Positions 9,819 to 20,057 of a stretch of DNA of 64,000 nucleotides are shown piece by piece. The notes below the pieces were generated by a model. That model did no database searches. It was not told where the DNA came from and saw nothing but the letters and a program-made list of their open reading frames with translations. The position numbers were made by a program, and so were the translations under genes. This DNA comes from Spiroplasma_E ixodetis_B (GTDB lineage: Bacteria > Bacillota_I > Bacilli_A > Mycoplasmatales > VBWQ01), in assembly GCF_040369795.1 (NCBI RefSeq), contig NZ_AP028955.1, positions 1,364,001 through 1,428,000 on the forward strand. The letters are read 5' to 3'. The stretch's first letter is position 1, and each line of letters begins with the position of its first letter.

Positions 9819-10058
9819 ATGTATGTAACATTGTTAGAACATTTAATTGAACCAATTTTACTTGATAAAATTTGTGAAGTTGAGATTCGCGAATTAGCAG
9901 AAAAAAATCACTATGATTTAATATTAATGGTACCAAAATCATTAATATCAGTATTGATTGGTAAAAAAGGAAATACTATTCGTGCGTTATCAACAATTAT
10001 TGAAAGTAAATCATATTTAGAAAATAATACTATTAAATTAGTAATTAATGAGTTTTAA
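9819..10058 (+). CDS. khpA: KH-domain RNA-binding protein KhpA (YlqC)
   Basis: The 79-residue protein consists of a single KH domain with the GxxG loop in SVLIGKKGNTIRAL (near residue 48). KhpA binds RNA, often with KhpB, and in Firmicutes its gene sits between rpsP and rimM exactly as here. The start follows rpsP by 31 nt. The ribosome binding site is weak, suggesting coupling to rpsP translation or leaky initiation. Length and position agree with the family. Confidence 0.9.
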   Translation: MYVTLLEHLIEPILLDKICEVEIRELAEKNHYDLILMVPKSLISVLIGKKGNTIRALSTIIESKSYLENNTIKLVINEF

Positions 10059-10059
10059 G

Positions 10060-10575
10060 ATGAAATATTTAGAATTAGGTACTATTGTTAATACTCATGG
10101 TCTTATTGGTGAAGTTAAGGTTTTATGTAATTATTATGGTAATAAATTTTCATGAAAAGAAAAAACAACAGTTTATTTAGAAGAAACTAAACAACTAACA
10201 CCTTTAATTATTTCAAGAGTAAGAAATCATAAGCAGTTTTTATTATTAACATTTAAAAATTATAATACTATTGAGTTAGTAGAAGGTATGAAAAATAAAA
10301 ATTTAGTTATTAATACTGAAGAAATAATTAATGACAACTTACCTTTATTTTATGAAGATATTCTAAATTATGAAGCATTTGATGCTAATAATAATGCTTT
10401 TTTAGGAAAAGTTATTGCTTTCTTAGATAATAATCATCAAGGTTTATGAGAAATAAAAATGACTAATAAAAAAACCTTTTTTATTCCTAATAATAAAGTA
10501 TTTATTAATAAAATTAATAAAGAAGAACAAAAAGTTTATTTTAATATTATTGTAGGATTAATTAATAATGACTAA
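10060..10575 (+). CDS. rimM: 16S rRNA processing protein RimM
   Basis: The 171-residue protein begins MKYLELGTIVNTHGLIGEVK, the typical RimM N-terminal barrel signature, and has the C-terminal PRC-barrel-like part with NKKTFFIPNNKVFI. RimM binds S19 and assists 30S head maturation. The start is 1 nt after the khpA stop, and the end overlaps trmD by 8 nt, so translation is probably coupled. Length is normal. Confidence 0.92.
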
Positions 10576-11329
10576 AAACCAATTCACAATTATAACTTTA
10601 TTTCCCAATGCTTTTAATGATTTTATGCAAACATCAATTATCAAACGAGCTATTACTAAAAAACAAATTAGCATTGATATTATTGATATTAGAAGTTTTG
10701 CTAATAATAAACACCAACAAGTTGATGATGCTCCTTATGGCGGTGGTAATGGTATGGTTTTACAAGCAATGCCAGTAATTAATGCTATTAATAGCGTAAA
10801 ACTTAAATATCCTGAGGCTAAAACAATTTTACTTAGTCCACAAGGTCAACAATGAAATCAACAATTAGCTTATAAATATAGTCAAAAAAATATTAATTAT
10901 ATTTTAGTTTGTGGTCATTACGAAGGTATTGATGAACGCATTATGTCTTATATTGATGAAGAGATTTCAATTGGTGATTATGTATTAACTGGTGGTGAAT
11001 TACCAGCAATGGTTATTATTGATTGTATTACTAGGTTAATTCCTAATGTTATTCAACATCAATCTCATCTTAATGATTCTTTTAATAATTCATTATTGGA
11101 TTATCCAACATATACAAGACCAGAAGAAGTACTAGGTATGAAAGTTCCAGAGGTTCTAATTGGTGGTCACCATGAAAAAATAGCAGAATATCGTCATCAA
11201 CAAGCATTAATTAATACTTATAAAAAAAGAATTGATTTATTTAAAAAATATCAATTATCTGCAAAAGATAAAATAATAATTGAAGAATATAAATCTTCAC
11301 TTAAAAAAAATAAACGAAAGGAGAAATAA
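10568..11329 (+). CDS. trmD: tRNA (guanine-N1)-methyltransferase TrmD
   Basis: The 253-residue SPOUT methyltransferase makes m1G37 in tRNAs, which keeps the reading frame. Hallmarks are APYGGGNGMVLQ, LSPQGQQW, the SAM-knot segment CGHYEGIDER and SIGDYVLTGGELPA, and DYPTYTRPE. TGA at codon 96 (in QQWNQ) encodes the conserved Trp, supporting code 4. It overlaps rimM by 8 nt and is followed by rplS after 3 nt. Confidence 0.96.
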
Positions 11330-11332
11330 AAC

Positions 11333-11698
11333 ATGCAAAATGCAATTATTAAATTAGTGAGTGAAAGTCAACTAAATCATAATCTTCCTAATTTTAAATC
11401 TGGAGATACAATCCAAATATTTTCTAAAATTAAAGAAGAAAAAAAAGAACGTATTCAAATGTTTGAAGGGGTAGTTATTGCTCGCAAAGGTTCAGGAATT
11501 ACGCAAAATGTTATTGTTCGTAAAACTGTTGGTGGTAAAGGTGTCGAAAAAACATTTGCTTTACATTCACCATTAATTGATAAAATTAATGTTATTCGTA
11601 AGGGTAAAGTAAGAAGAGCACGTATTTTCTACTTACGTAAATTAAGCGGTAAAGTTGCTAGAATTAAAGAAATTAAAACAGTAAAACCTGTTAAATAA
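11333..11698 (+). CDS. rplS: 50S ribosomal protein L19
   Basis: The 121-residue bL19 lies at the 30S-50S interface. The sequence has FKSGDTIQIF, RIQMFEGVVIARKGSG, FALHSPLIDKI and a basic tail with RRARIFYLR. AAAGGAGA lies 9 nt before the start. It completes the rpsP-rplS part of the operon and is followed by a terminator-like hairpin. Confidence 0.96.
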   Translation: MQNAIIKLVSESQLNHNLPNFKSGDTIQIFSKIKEEKKERIQMFEGVVIARKGSGITQNVIVRKTVGGKGVEKTFALHSPLIDKINVIRKGKVRRARIFYLRKLSGKVARIKEIKTVKPVK

Positions 11699-11703
11699 CA
11701 ATT

Positions 11704-11736
11704 AAACCACCGTTATTAAAATCAATGGTGGTTTTC
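11704..11736 (+). terminator. Rho-independent terminator after rplS
   Basis: AAACCACCGTT and AATGGTGGTTT pair as a stem around ATTAAAATC, followed by TTTTCT. It separates rplS from rbgA, so rbgA-rnhB may be transcribed by read-through or from a separate promoter. Confidence 0.8.
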
Positions 11737-11783
11737 TAAATTGATATAAAATAATAATAAAATTTATTAAAGGAGTTAAAAAA

Positions 11784-12686
11784 ATGCCTAATGAAAGTAC
11801 CCATAATCAAATTCATTGATTCCCTGGTCATATGATGAAAGCCATTAAAGCAATTGAAACTAAGTTACCAATTATTGATGTTGCAATTGAAGTTTTAGAT
11901 GCACGAGCACCATTAGCAACAAAAAGTACTTTATTAGATCGTTTATTAGAGAAAAAAATAAGAATTATTGTTCTTAACAAAGTTGATTTAGCAGATGATA
12001 ATTTTACTAAAAAATGAGTTAATTTTTTTGAAAGTCAAGGTTTTTCTGTTTTATTGGCAAAATCATTAACTACAAAAATGAAACCGCAGTTATTAAATTT
12101 AATTACTAAATTAATGGAGCCACAAATGGAAAAACAATTGGCAAAAGGTATTGTTAATCCAAAAATTAAGGTATTAATTATGGGATTACCAAATACGGGT
12201 AAATCAACATTTATCAATAATTTATTACAACGTAAAGTAACACAAACTGCTAATATACCTGGTGTTACTAGAGGTCAACAATGAATTAAATTAAATCCAA
12301 CGATTGATTTGTTAGATAGTCCTGGTATTTTACCACCAAAAATGAATGATCAAAAAGTAGTAATGATTTTAGCTTTAATTAAAGCAATTCCTGTTAAACA
12401 TTTATTTTTAGAAGAAATGGCTAATTTTGCTTTAACCTTTTTACTTGATAATTATTATGAAAGATTAGTAAAATATTATAATATTAATTTTGAAATTAAA
12501 AATATTAATGATGAAACATTATTTCTTTATTTTAAGAAATTAGCACAAAAATATCATTTAAAATTGGCTAATGATGAAGATAATACTCATCGTGCCATGA
12601 ATTTATTTATTAATGATTTACAAGTAGGGAAATTAGGGTTAATTTCATTTGAAATACCACCTAAGATTTTAAAACATGAAAAGTAG
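11784..12686 (+). CDS. rbgA: Ribosome biogenesis GTPase RbgA (YlqF)
   Basis: The 300-residue protein is a circularly permuted GTPase for late 50S assembly. The N-terminal HWFPGHMMKA is the family signature, followed by the G4 motif NKVD (65-68), G1 GLPNTGKS (134-141), the GVTRGQQW switch region and G3 DSPG (near 177). The C-terminal helical rRNA-binding domain is present. AAAGGAG lies 8 nt before the start. It overlaps rnhB by 11 nt, so the two are translationally coupled. Confidence 0.95.
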
Positions 12687-13245
12687 TTTACGATACGAAA
12701 TTGATAATTATTCATCAGGAACATTAATTGCTGGTTTTGATGAAGTGGGAAGGGTAACTATTGCGGGGCCAATTGTTGTTGCGAGCGTTATTCTTAAACC
12801 AAACTTTAATCATCCTTTAATTAAAGATTCAAAACAATTATCAGCAAAACAACGAATAGCAACGTATCAAATTATAATTGATAATGCACTAACAGTTGCT
12901 GTTAGTATTAAAAGTCATCAATTTGTTAATATTCATAATCCTAAGCAGAATAGTATTTTAGCAATGATAGAAGCATTTAATAAATTAAAAATATTACCTG
13001 ATGCGTGTTTAGTTGATTTTGAAAAACCACAATTTCCTAATTTTCTAGGAAAAGTTGAAGCAATAGTTAAAGGTGATCAAAAATCACTTAATATTGCTAG
13101 CGCTTCGATTATTGCTGAAGTAGTAAGAGATAAAATTATGATTGATTATGATACTAAATATCCTAATTATGAGTTTAAAAATCATAAAGGGTATTATACA
13201 AAAAATCATCAGATAGCATTACAAAATTATGATATAGCTAACTAA
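12676..13245 (+). CDS. rnhB: Ribonuclease HII, 3' end replaced by an IS end
   Basis: The 189-residue frame is RNase HII, which removes RNA primers and misincorporated ribonucleotides. Asp and Glu of GFDEVGR, Asp in CLVDFEKPQF and Asp in AEVVRDKIM are present. Two oddities are seen. The substrate-recognition motif GRG of the family reads GRV (DEVGRVTIAGP). The last four residues (DIAN) and the stop codon come from the IS630-like terminal repeat, which begins at 13235 directly after QNYD. The family normally continues with a short HRxSF-like tail. Across the IS cluster (18528 onward) the frame could have continued about 15 codons. Activity is uncertain. Confidence 0.85.
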   Translation: MKSSLRYEIDNYSSGTLIAGFDEVGRVTIAGPIVVASVILKPNFNHPLIKDSKQLSAKQRIATYQIIIDNALTVAVSIKSHQFVNIHNPKQNSILAMIEAFNKLKILPDACLVDFEKPQFPNFLGKVEAIVKGDQKSLNIASASIIAEVVRDKIMIDYDTKYPNYEFKNHKGYYTKNHQIALQNYDIAN

Positions 13246-13742
13246 AGTAATGTTTACTCATATCTTGAAAAAAAATCAATCGCTTTTTTAATATTTAGTT
13301 AATAATTTGGTAATATTTTTCTTATATTATGTTTTATAGCAAATCAAAAATGTTCAATTGGATTTAAATTAGTAGAATATGGTGGAAGAAATAATAGTTT
13401 GCATCCAGCATTTTCAATTAATTGTTGTGTTAATTTAGATTTATGAAACGTTGCATTATCTAAAACTATAATTTGTCCACGCTTTAATACTGGAATTAGT
13501 ATATTTTTTACATATGATTCAAAAATTTTACTGTTGCAATGTCCTTCAAATGCTCATAGGGCTTTTAATTTACCTTTATTTAGTGAACCAATTATACTCA
13601 TTCTTTTTATTTTATATGTGGGTTTATTATCAAATAATCTTTTACCTTTTTCAGATCAACCATATTTATAAAATTCATTATCATCAATTCCAGATTCATC
13701 AATATATAATACTAAATCTTCATTCATTATTTTAGCTATTTC
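13235..13742 (-). mobile_element. IS630-like fragment inserted in rnhB
   Basis: This is the 3' half of the element in reverse orientation: terminal repeat, then the C-terminal transposase region including LPPYSPN- and VLDNATFHKS-coding segments, up to the start of the catalytic domain. One base is missing near 13270 relative to other copies, shifting the C-terminal frame. It is cut at 13743 by an IS256-like right end. Confidence 0.85.
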
Positions 13743-14653
13743 GATGCTTTTTAAAAATCTGTGTATCTTTTTACAAAGTTACTAGTTTAGATTAATTCTA
13801 TCTTCAAATTTTATCATAAAATGAGCAATTGCTGTATTTCAATTTTGAATGGGCATTGTCCATTTTTTTGTTATATTTTCAATTGCTAAGTAAAATATTT
13901 TAAAAACTGCCATATCATTTGGAAAAACTTTTTTATTTCTAATAACTTTTCGTAATTGACTATTAACAGATTCAATAGCATTTGTTGTATAAATAACTCT
14001 TTTGATTTCTGCAGGATAACTAATAAAAAACATTAAATTATCTCAATTTTTATATCATGATTTAGCAATTTGAGGATATTGTTTATTTCATTTACTTTCA
14101 AAAGATTCTAAAGCTTGCATTGCTCGTTCTTCACTACATGCACTATAAATTGGTTTTAAATCTGTAACTAGTGATTTTCTATGTTTGTATGAAACATATT
14201 TTAAACTATTTCTAATTTGATGAACTATGCATAATTGATGTTCGGTTTTAGGATAAACTGATTGTATTGCTTCTGACATTCCTGTTAAATTGTCACTACA
14301 AGCAATAAGAATATCATTTAAGCCTCGATTTTTCATTTCTGTGAAATTAGATAATCAAAACTTAGAACCTTCATTTTTACTAATTCATAAGCCTAAAACA
14401 TCTTTTTTACCTTCTAAATCAACTCCTAGTACTATATAAACTGATTTGTTAATAATGCGTTTATCTTGTCGCACTTTAACTACTATACAATCAAAATAAA
14501 CAATCGGATAAACAATTTCTAATGGCCGATTTTGTCATGCTTTAACATCATCAATAACATCATCAGTAATTTGAATAATAACACTTTCACTAATATCAGC
14601 ACCATGATATAACTCTTGTAACTGCATTCTAATATCTGATAAAGCCATGCCTT
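13743..14653 (-). mobile_element. IS256-like element, copy 2 (5'-truncated)
   Basis: The fragment runs from the element's right end (GATGCTTTTTAAAAATCTG, mutated) through the transposase stop at 13782 and the catalytic part to the TLSDIRMQ segment, where copy 3 begins. The remaining reading frame (13782-14653) is open, but the N-terminal third is missing. The catalytic motifs DCIVVKVRQD, SDNLTGM and NAIESVN are intact. Confidence 0.85.
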
Positions 14654-16026
14654 GAGGCTTTTTAAAAATCTGTGTATCTTTTTACAAAGTTACTAGTTTA
14701 GATTAATTATATCTTCAAATTTTATCATAAAATGAGCAATTTCTGTATTTCAATTTTGAATGGGCATTGTCCATTTTTTTGTTATATTTTCAATTGCTAA
14801 GTAAAATATTTTAAAAACTGCCATATCATTTGGAAAAAAATTTTTTATTTCTAATAACTTTTCGTAATTGACTATTAACAGATTCAATAGCATTTGTTGT
14901 ATAAATAACTATTTTGATTTCTGCAGGATAACTAATAAAAACCATTAAATTATCTCAATTTTTATATCATGATTTAGTAATTTGAGGATATTGTTTATTT
15001 CATTTACTTTCAAAAGATTCTAAAGCTTGCATTGCTTGTTCTTCACTACATGCACTATAAATTGGTTTTAAATCTGTAACTAGTGATTTTATATGTTTGT
15101 ATGAAACATATTTTAAACTATTTCTAATTTGATGAACTATGCATAATTGATGTTCGGTTTTAGGATAAACTGATTGTATTGCTTATGACATTCCTGTTAA
15201 ATTGTCACTACAAGCAATAAGAATATCATTTAAGCCTCGATTTTTCATTTCTGTGAAATTAGATAATTAAAACTTAGAACCTTCATTTTCACTAATTCAT
15301 AAACCTAAAACATCTTTTTTAACTTCTAAATCAACTCCTAGTGCTATATAAACTGATTTGTTAATAATGCGTTTATCTTGTCGTACTTTAACTACTATAC
15401 AATCAAAATAAACAATCGGATAAACACTTTCTAATGGCCGATTTTGTCATGCTTTAACATCATCAATAAAATCATCAGTAATTTGGCTAATAACACTTTC
15501 ACTAATATCAGCACCATGATATAACTCTTGTAACTGCATTCTAATATCTGATAAAGTCATGCCTTTTGCATATAATGAAAGAACTTGTTGATCAAAACCA
15601 TCAAATCTTATTTGTCTTTTTGCAACTATTACTGGCTCAAAATTACTATTACGATCTCGTGGTACATTAATCTCAATTTTACCTTGTTGGGTTATTAATT
15701 TTTTTGAACTTATACCATTACGAGCATTTTCACTAGTATTATGTTGATTTTTTTCATATCCTAAATAATTTTGCATTTCAGAATTCAACATTTTTTCAAC
15801 TAATCTTTTTGTTAATTATTTATATAAACCTCCCTCTTTAAAAACTGTTGTTAAATCTTCAGTATTTTCTAATAATAAATCTACTGCTTTTGATATTGGA
15901 ACATTATTATTAATATTTTGTTTTTTAGACATAAGTAACTCACTCTTTCTATTTATTTAATTTTATTTACTAGAATTAATTAAACATAGTTATTTTTGTA
16001 AGTTACACAGATTACTAAACATTACC
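14654..16026 (-). mobile_element. IS256-like element, copy 3 (full length)
   Basis: The 1373-bp element has a right end GAGGCTTTTTAAAAATCTGT and a left end whose plus-strand form is GGTAATGTTTAGTAATCTGT. Both ends share AATCTGTGTA at the same distance from the tip. It interrupts copy 2 on its left side. No duplicated target is visible. Confidence 0.9.
14693..15932 (-). pseudogene. IS256-like transposase with several lesions
   Basis: It starts MSKKQNINNN with the expected GAGTGAG(TTACTT) region upstream. The frame has TAA near 15818 (GLYK-stop-LTKR), another TAA near 15269 (KF-stop-LSNFT) and a net 1-nt shift over its length (1240 nt). Several point changes distinguish it from copy 5. It is not functional. 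Confidence 0.85.
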
Positions 16027-16857
16027 TATAAGTTCAAAAAAATTAATAACCCAACAAGGTAAAATTGAGATTAATGTACCACGAGATCGTAATAGTAATT
16101 TTGAGCCAGTAATAGTTGCAAAAAGACAAAGAATATTTGATGGTTTTGATCAACAAGTTCTTTCATTATATGCCAAAGGCATGACTTTATCAGATATTAG
16201 AATGCAGTTACAAGAGTTATATCATGGTGCTAATATTAGCGAAAGTGTTATTAGTCAAATTACTGATGATGTTATTGATGATGTTAAAGCATGACAAAAT
16301 CGGCCATTAGAAAGTGTTTATCCGATTGTTTATTTTGATTGTATAGTAGTTAAAGTACGACAAGATAAACGCATTATTAACAAATCAGTTTATATAGCAC
16401 TAGGAGTTGATTTAGAAGGTAAAAAAGATGTTTTAGGCTTATGAATTAGTGGAAATGAAGGTTCTAAGTTTTGATTATCTAATTTCACAGAAATGAAAAA
16501 TCGAGTCTTAAATGATATTCTTATTGCTTGTAGTGACAATTTAACAGGAATGTCAGAAGCGATACAATCAGTTTATCCTAAAACCGAACATCAATTATGC
16601 ATAGTTCATCAAATTAGAAATAGTTTAAAATATGTTTCATACAAACATAGAAAATCACTAGTTACAGATTTAAAACCAATTTATAGTGCATGTAGCGAAG
16701 AACAAGCAATGCAAGCTTTAGAATATTTTGAAAGTAAATGAAATAAACAATATCCTCAAATTGCTAAATCATGATATAAAAATTGAGATAATTTAATGGT
16801 TTTTATTAGTTATCCTGCAGAAATCAAAAGAGTGATTTATACAACAAATGCTATTGA
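16027..16857 (+). mobile_element. IS256-like element, copy 4 (internal fragment)
   Basis: This is a transposase-internal fragment, from the SSKKLITQQ segment to TTNAIE, lying between the left end of copy 3 and the left end of copy 5. The reading frame is open across the fragment, but both ends of the gene are missing. Confidence 0.85.
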
Positions 16858-18230
16858 GGTAATGTTTAGTAATCTGTGTAACTTACAAAAATAACTATGT
16901 TTAATTAATTCTAGTAAATAAAATTAATTAAATAGAAAGAGTGAGTTGCTTATGTCTAAAAAACAAAATATTAATAATAATGATCCAATATCAAAAGCAG
17001 TAGATTTATTACTAGAAAATACTGAAGATTTAACAACAGTTTTTAAAGAGGGAGGTTTATATAAAGAATTAACAAAAAGATTAGTTGAAAAAATGTTGAA
17101 TTCTGAAATGCAAAATTATTTAGGATATGAAAAAAATCAACATAATAATAGCGAAAATGCTCGTAATGTTATAAATTCAAAAAAATTAATAACTCAACAA
17201 GATAAAATTAAGATTAATGTACCACGAGATCGTAATAGTAATTTTGAGCCAGTAATAGTTGCAAAAAGACAAAGAAGATTTGATGGTTTTGATCAACAAT
17301 TTCTTTCGTTATATGCCAAAGGCATGACTTTATCAGATATTAGAATGCAGTTACAAGAGTTATATCATGGTGCTGATATTAGTGAAAGTGTTATTAGTCA
17401 AATTACTGATGATGTTATTGATGATGTTAAAGTATGACAAAATCGGCCATTAGAAAGTGTTTATCCGATTGTTTATTTTGATTGTATAGTAGTTAAAGTA
17501 CGACAAGATAAACGAATTATTAACAAATCAGTTTATATAGCACTAGGAGTTGATTTAGAAGGTAAAAAAGATATTTTAGGTTTATGAATTAGTGAAAATG
17601 AAGGTTCTAAGTTTTGATTATCTAATTTCACAGAAATGAAAAATCGAGGCTTAAATGATATTCTTATTGCTTGTAGTGACAATTTAACAGGAATGTCAGA
17701 AGCAATACAATCAGTTTATCCTAAAACCGAACATCAATTATGCATAGTTCATCAAATTAGAAATAGTTTAAAATATGTTTCATACAAACATAGAAAATCA
17801 CTAGTTACAGATTTAAAACCAATTTATAGTGCATGTAGTGAAGAACGAGCAATGCAAGCTTTAGAATCTTTTGAAAGTAAATGAAATAAACAATATCCTC
17901 AAATTGCTAAATCATGATATAAAAATTGAGATAATTTAATGGTTTTTATTAGTTATCCTGCAGAAATCAAAAGAGTGATTTATACAACAAATGCTATTGA
18001 ATCTGTTAATAGTCAATTAAGAAAAGTTATTAGAAATAAAAAAGTTTTTCCAAATGATATGGCAGTTTTTAAAATATTTTACTTAGCAATTGAAAATATA
18101 ACAAAAAAAATGAACACTGCCCATTCAAAATTGAAATACAGGAATTGCTCATTTTATGATAAAATTTGAATATAGAATTAATCTAAACTAGTAACTTTGT
18201 AAAAAGATACACAGATTTTTAAAAAGCCTC
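16858..18230 (+). mobile_element. IS256-like element, copy 5 (full length, best copy)
   Basis: The element is 1373 bp long and bounded by GGTAATGTTTAG and AAAAAGCCTC. It carries the most complete IS256-like transposase of the window. Its flanks (copy 4 on the left, an IS630-like fragment on the right) show no duplicated target, so they were probably rearranged later. Confidence 0.9.
16952..18175 (+). CDS. IS256-like transposase, near-intact
   Basis: The 407-residue frame starts at ATG 16952 with AAAGAGTGAG upstream. All catalytic motifs are present: DCIVVKVRQD, ACSDNLTGM, and Glu in TTNAIESVN. TGA codons occur at Trp positions such as VWQNRPLE. One extra A in the run near 18104-18111 changes the last about 25 residues (KMNTAHSKLKY... 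versus KWTxPIQNW in other copies). The core domain is unaffected. It is the best candidate for a source of transposase acting on the other copies. Confidence 0.8.
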
Positions 18231-18527
18231 TAAAATTTTTGAATCATATGTAAAAATATACTAATTCCAGTATTAAAGCATGGACAAATTATAGTTTTAG
18301 ATAATGCAACGTTTCATAAATCTAAATTAACACAACAATTAATTGAAAATGCTGGATGCAAACTATTATTTCTTCCACCATATTCTCCTAATTTAAATCC
18401 AATTGAACATTTTTGATTTGCTATAAAACATAATATAAGAAAAATATTACCAAATTATTGACCAAATATTAAAAAAGCGATTGATTTTGTTTTTCAAGAT
18501 ATGAGTAAACATTACTTTAGTTAGCTA
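18231..18527 (+). mobile_element. IS630-like 3' fragment
   Basis: This is the last about 297 bp of the element in forward orientation, from the KIFESY codons to the right terminal repeat and flanking TA. One A is missing in the run near 18253 relative to other copies. It lies opposite in orientation to the fragment at 13235. Together they enclose the IS256-like array between rnhB and lpdA. Confidence 0.85.
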
Positions 18528-18544
18528 TACATTTTTATTATTTT

Positions 18545-20041
18545 CTATTTTTTATTAACTTTGTATCATTCTAATTCTAAATCTTGTGCAACATCCATAA
18601 CTACTTCTGACATTGTTGGATGTGGATGACAAGAAGAGGCTAATTCAACAATAGTACCTTCCGTTTGCATAATATTAACAATTTCAGCAATTATATCAGT
18701 AGCCGTTGAACATAAAATATGAGCACCTAGGATTTCTCCATATTTTTTATCAATAATTATTTTAACAAAACCATCAGTCTCACCATCAGCCAATGCCTTA
18801 CCATTAATAGTAAATGGTATTTTCTTCATCAAATATTCTTTACCTAAAGATTTACATTCATTTTCAGTTAAACCAACACTTGCCACTTCTGGGAATGAAT
18901 AAATACAACTAGGCATTTTATTATAATCTACTTCTTGCTCTTTCAATGGATTATTATCAGCATCCGTTCTACCTTCTTTAACTAAAATATTATTAAGCGC
19001 TGCTAATCCTTGTGTTGATGCAACGTGAGCAAGCATTCTTTGACCATTAGCATCTCCAATTACATATATATTATCAATAACATTATTGTTAGCATCTAAA
19101 ACTTCCAATTTATTATTTACGGCAAATGCTTGATTAGGCTTAATTTGAATTCCTAAATTAGTAAAACCTTCAGTAATCGGTGTTCTTCCAGTACTTAATA
19201 AACAATAGTCACTAGTTACTGTTAATGGTTTTTTATGTTCTTTATCGGTTGCAGCATAATAAGTTAAAGTTTTATCCTTTAATTCATTAACGATATGACC
19301 AGTAATAATATTAACACCATTTTTTTCAAGAATTTTAGTTAAAGTTGCGCTAATATCTTCATCTAGTAATGCTAAAATACGATCTAAATATTCAATAATA
19401 GTAACTTTAGTACCAAGTGTACTAAATAAACAAGCAAACTCAATTCCAATAACACCACCACCAATAATAGTTAGTGTTTTTGGAACTTCTTTTAAAGAAA
19501 GAATTTCATTCGAAGTTAATAATTTTTGGTTTGTTTTTAAATCTTTTTCACTTAAACCTTGTGGACCATTAGTATTATCAAACATTTTTACTTTTGAACC
19601 AGTAGCAATTATCATATATTTAGTAGTATATTTCTTTTCTTTACCATCTTTATCTTTCACTAAAATCGTATTTTTATCAATAGCACTTCCAATCCCTAAT
19701 AATTGTTCTACTTTATTAGATTTCATTAAAAATCCAACACCACCAGTTAAACTTTTAACAACAACAGCTTTACGATCTTGCATTACTTTTCAATTAATTT
19801 CAATATTTTTTTTATCTTTAATAGCAACACCATATTTATCAGCATTTTCAATATAATGAAAAACTTTTGAACCCTTTAGTAACGTCTTAGTAGGAATACA
19901 TCCAACATTTAAACAGACTCCGCCTCAGTTATCTTTTTCAACAATTGCAGTTTTTAAACCCATCTTTGCTGCTCGAGCCGCTGTTACATAACCACCAGGG
20001 CCTGCTCCGATAATTATTAAATCAAAATCATAGTTAGACAT
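18545..20041 (-). CDS. lpdA: Dihydrolipoyl dehydrogenase (E3 of pyruvate dehydrogenase)
   Basis: The 498-residue flavoprotein reoxidises the dihydrolipoyl group of E2 with NAD+. Visible are the FAD-binding IIIGAGPGGY near residue 11, the redox disulfide GGVCLNVGCIPTK, the NAD-binding IIGGGVIGIEFA, the second FAD motif YVIGDANG, and the catalytic HPHPT near the C-terminus. There is no fused lipoyl domain. TGA near 18566 is read as Trp, so the true stop is TAG at 18545. AAGGAG precedes the start. It is the last gene of the pdhABC-lpdA operon and converges on rnhB. Confidence 0.96.
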
Positions 20042-20057
20042 TTTTTACATTTTCTCC

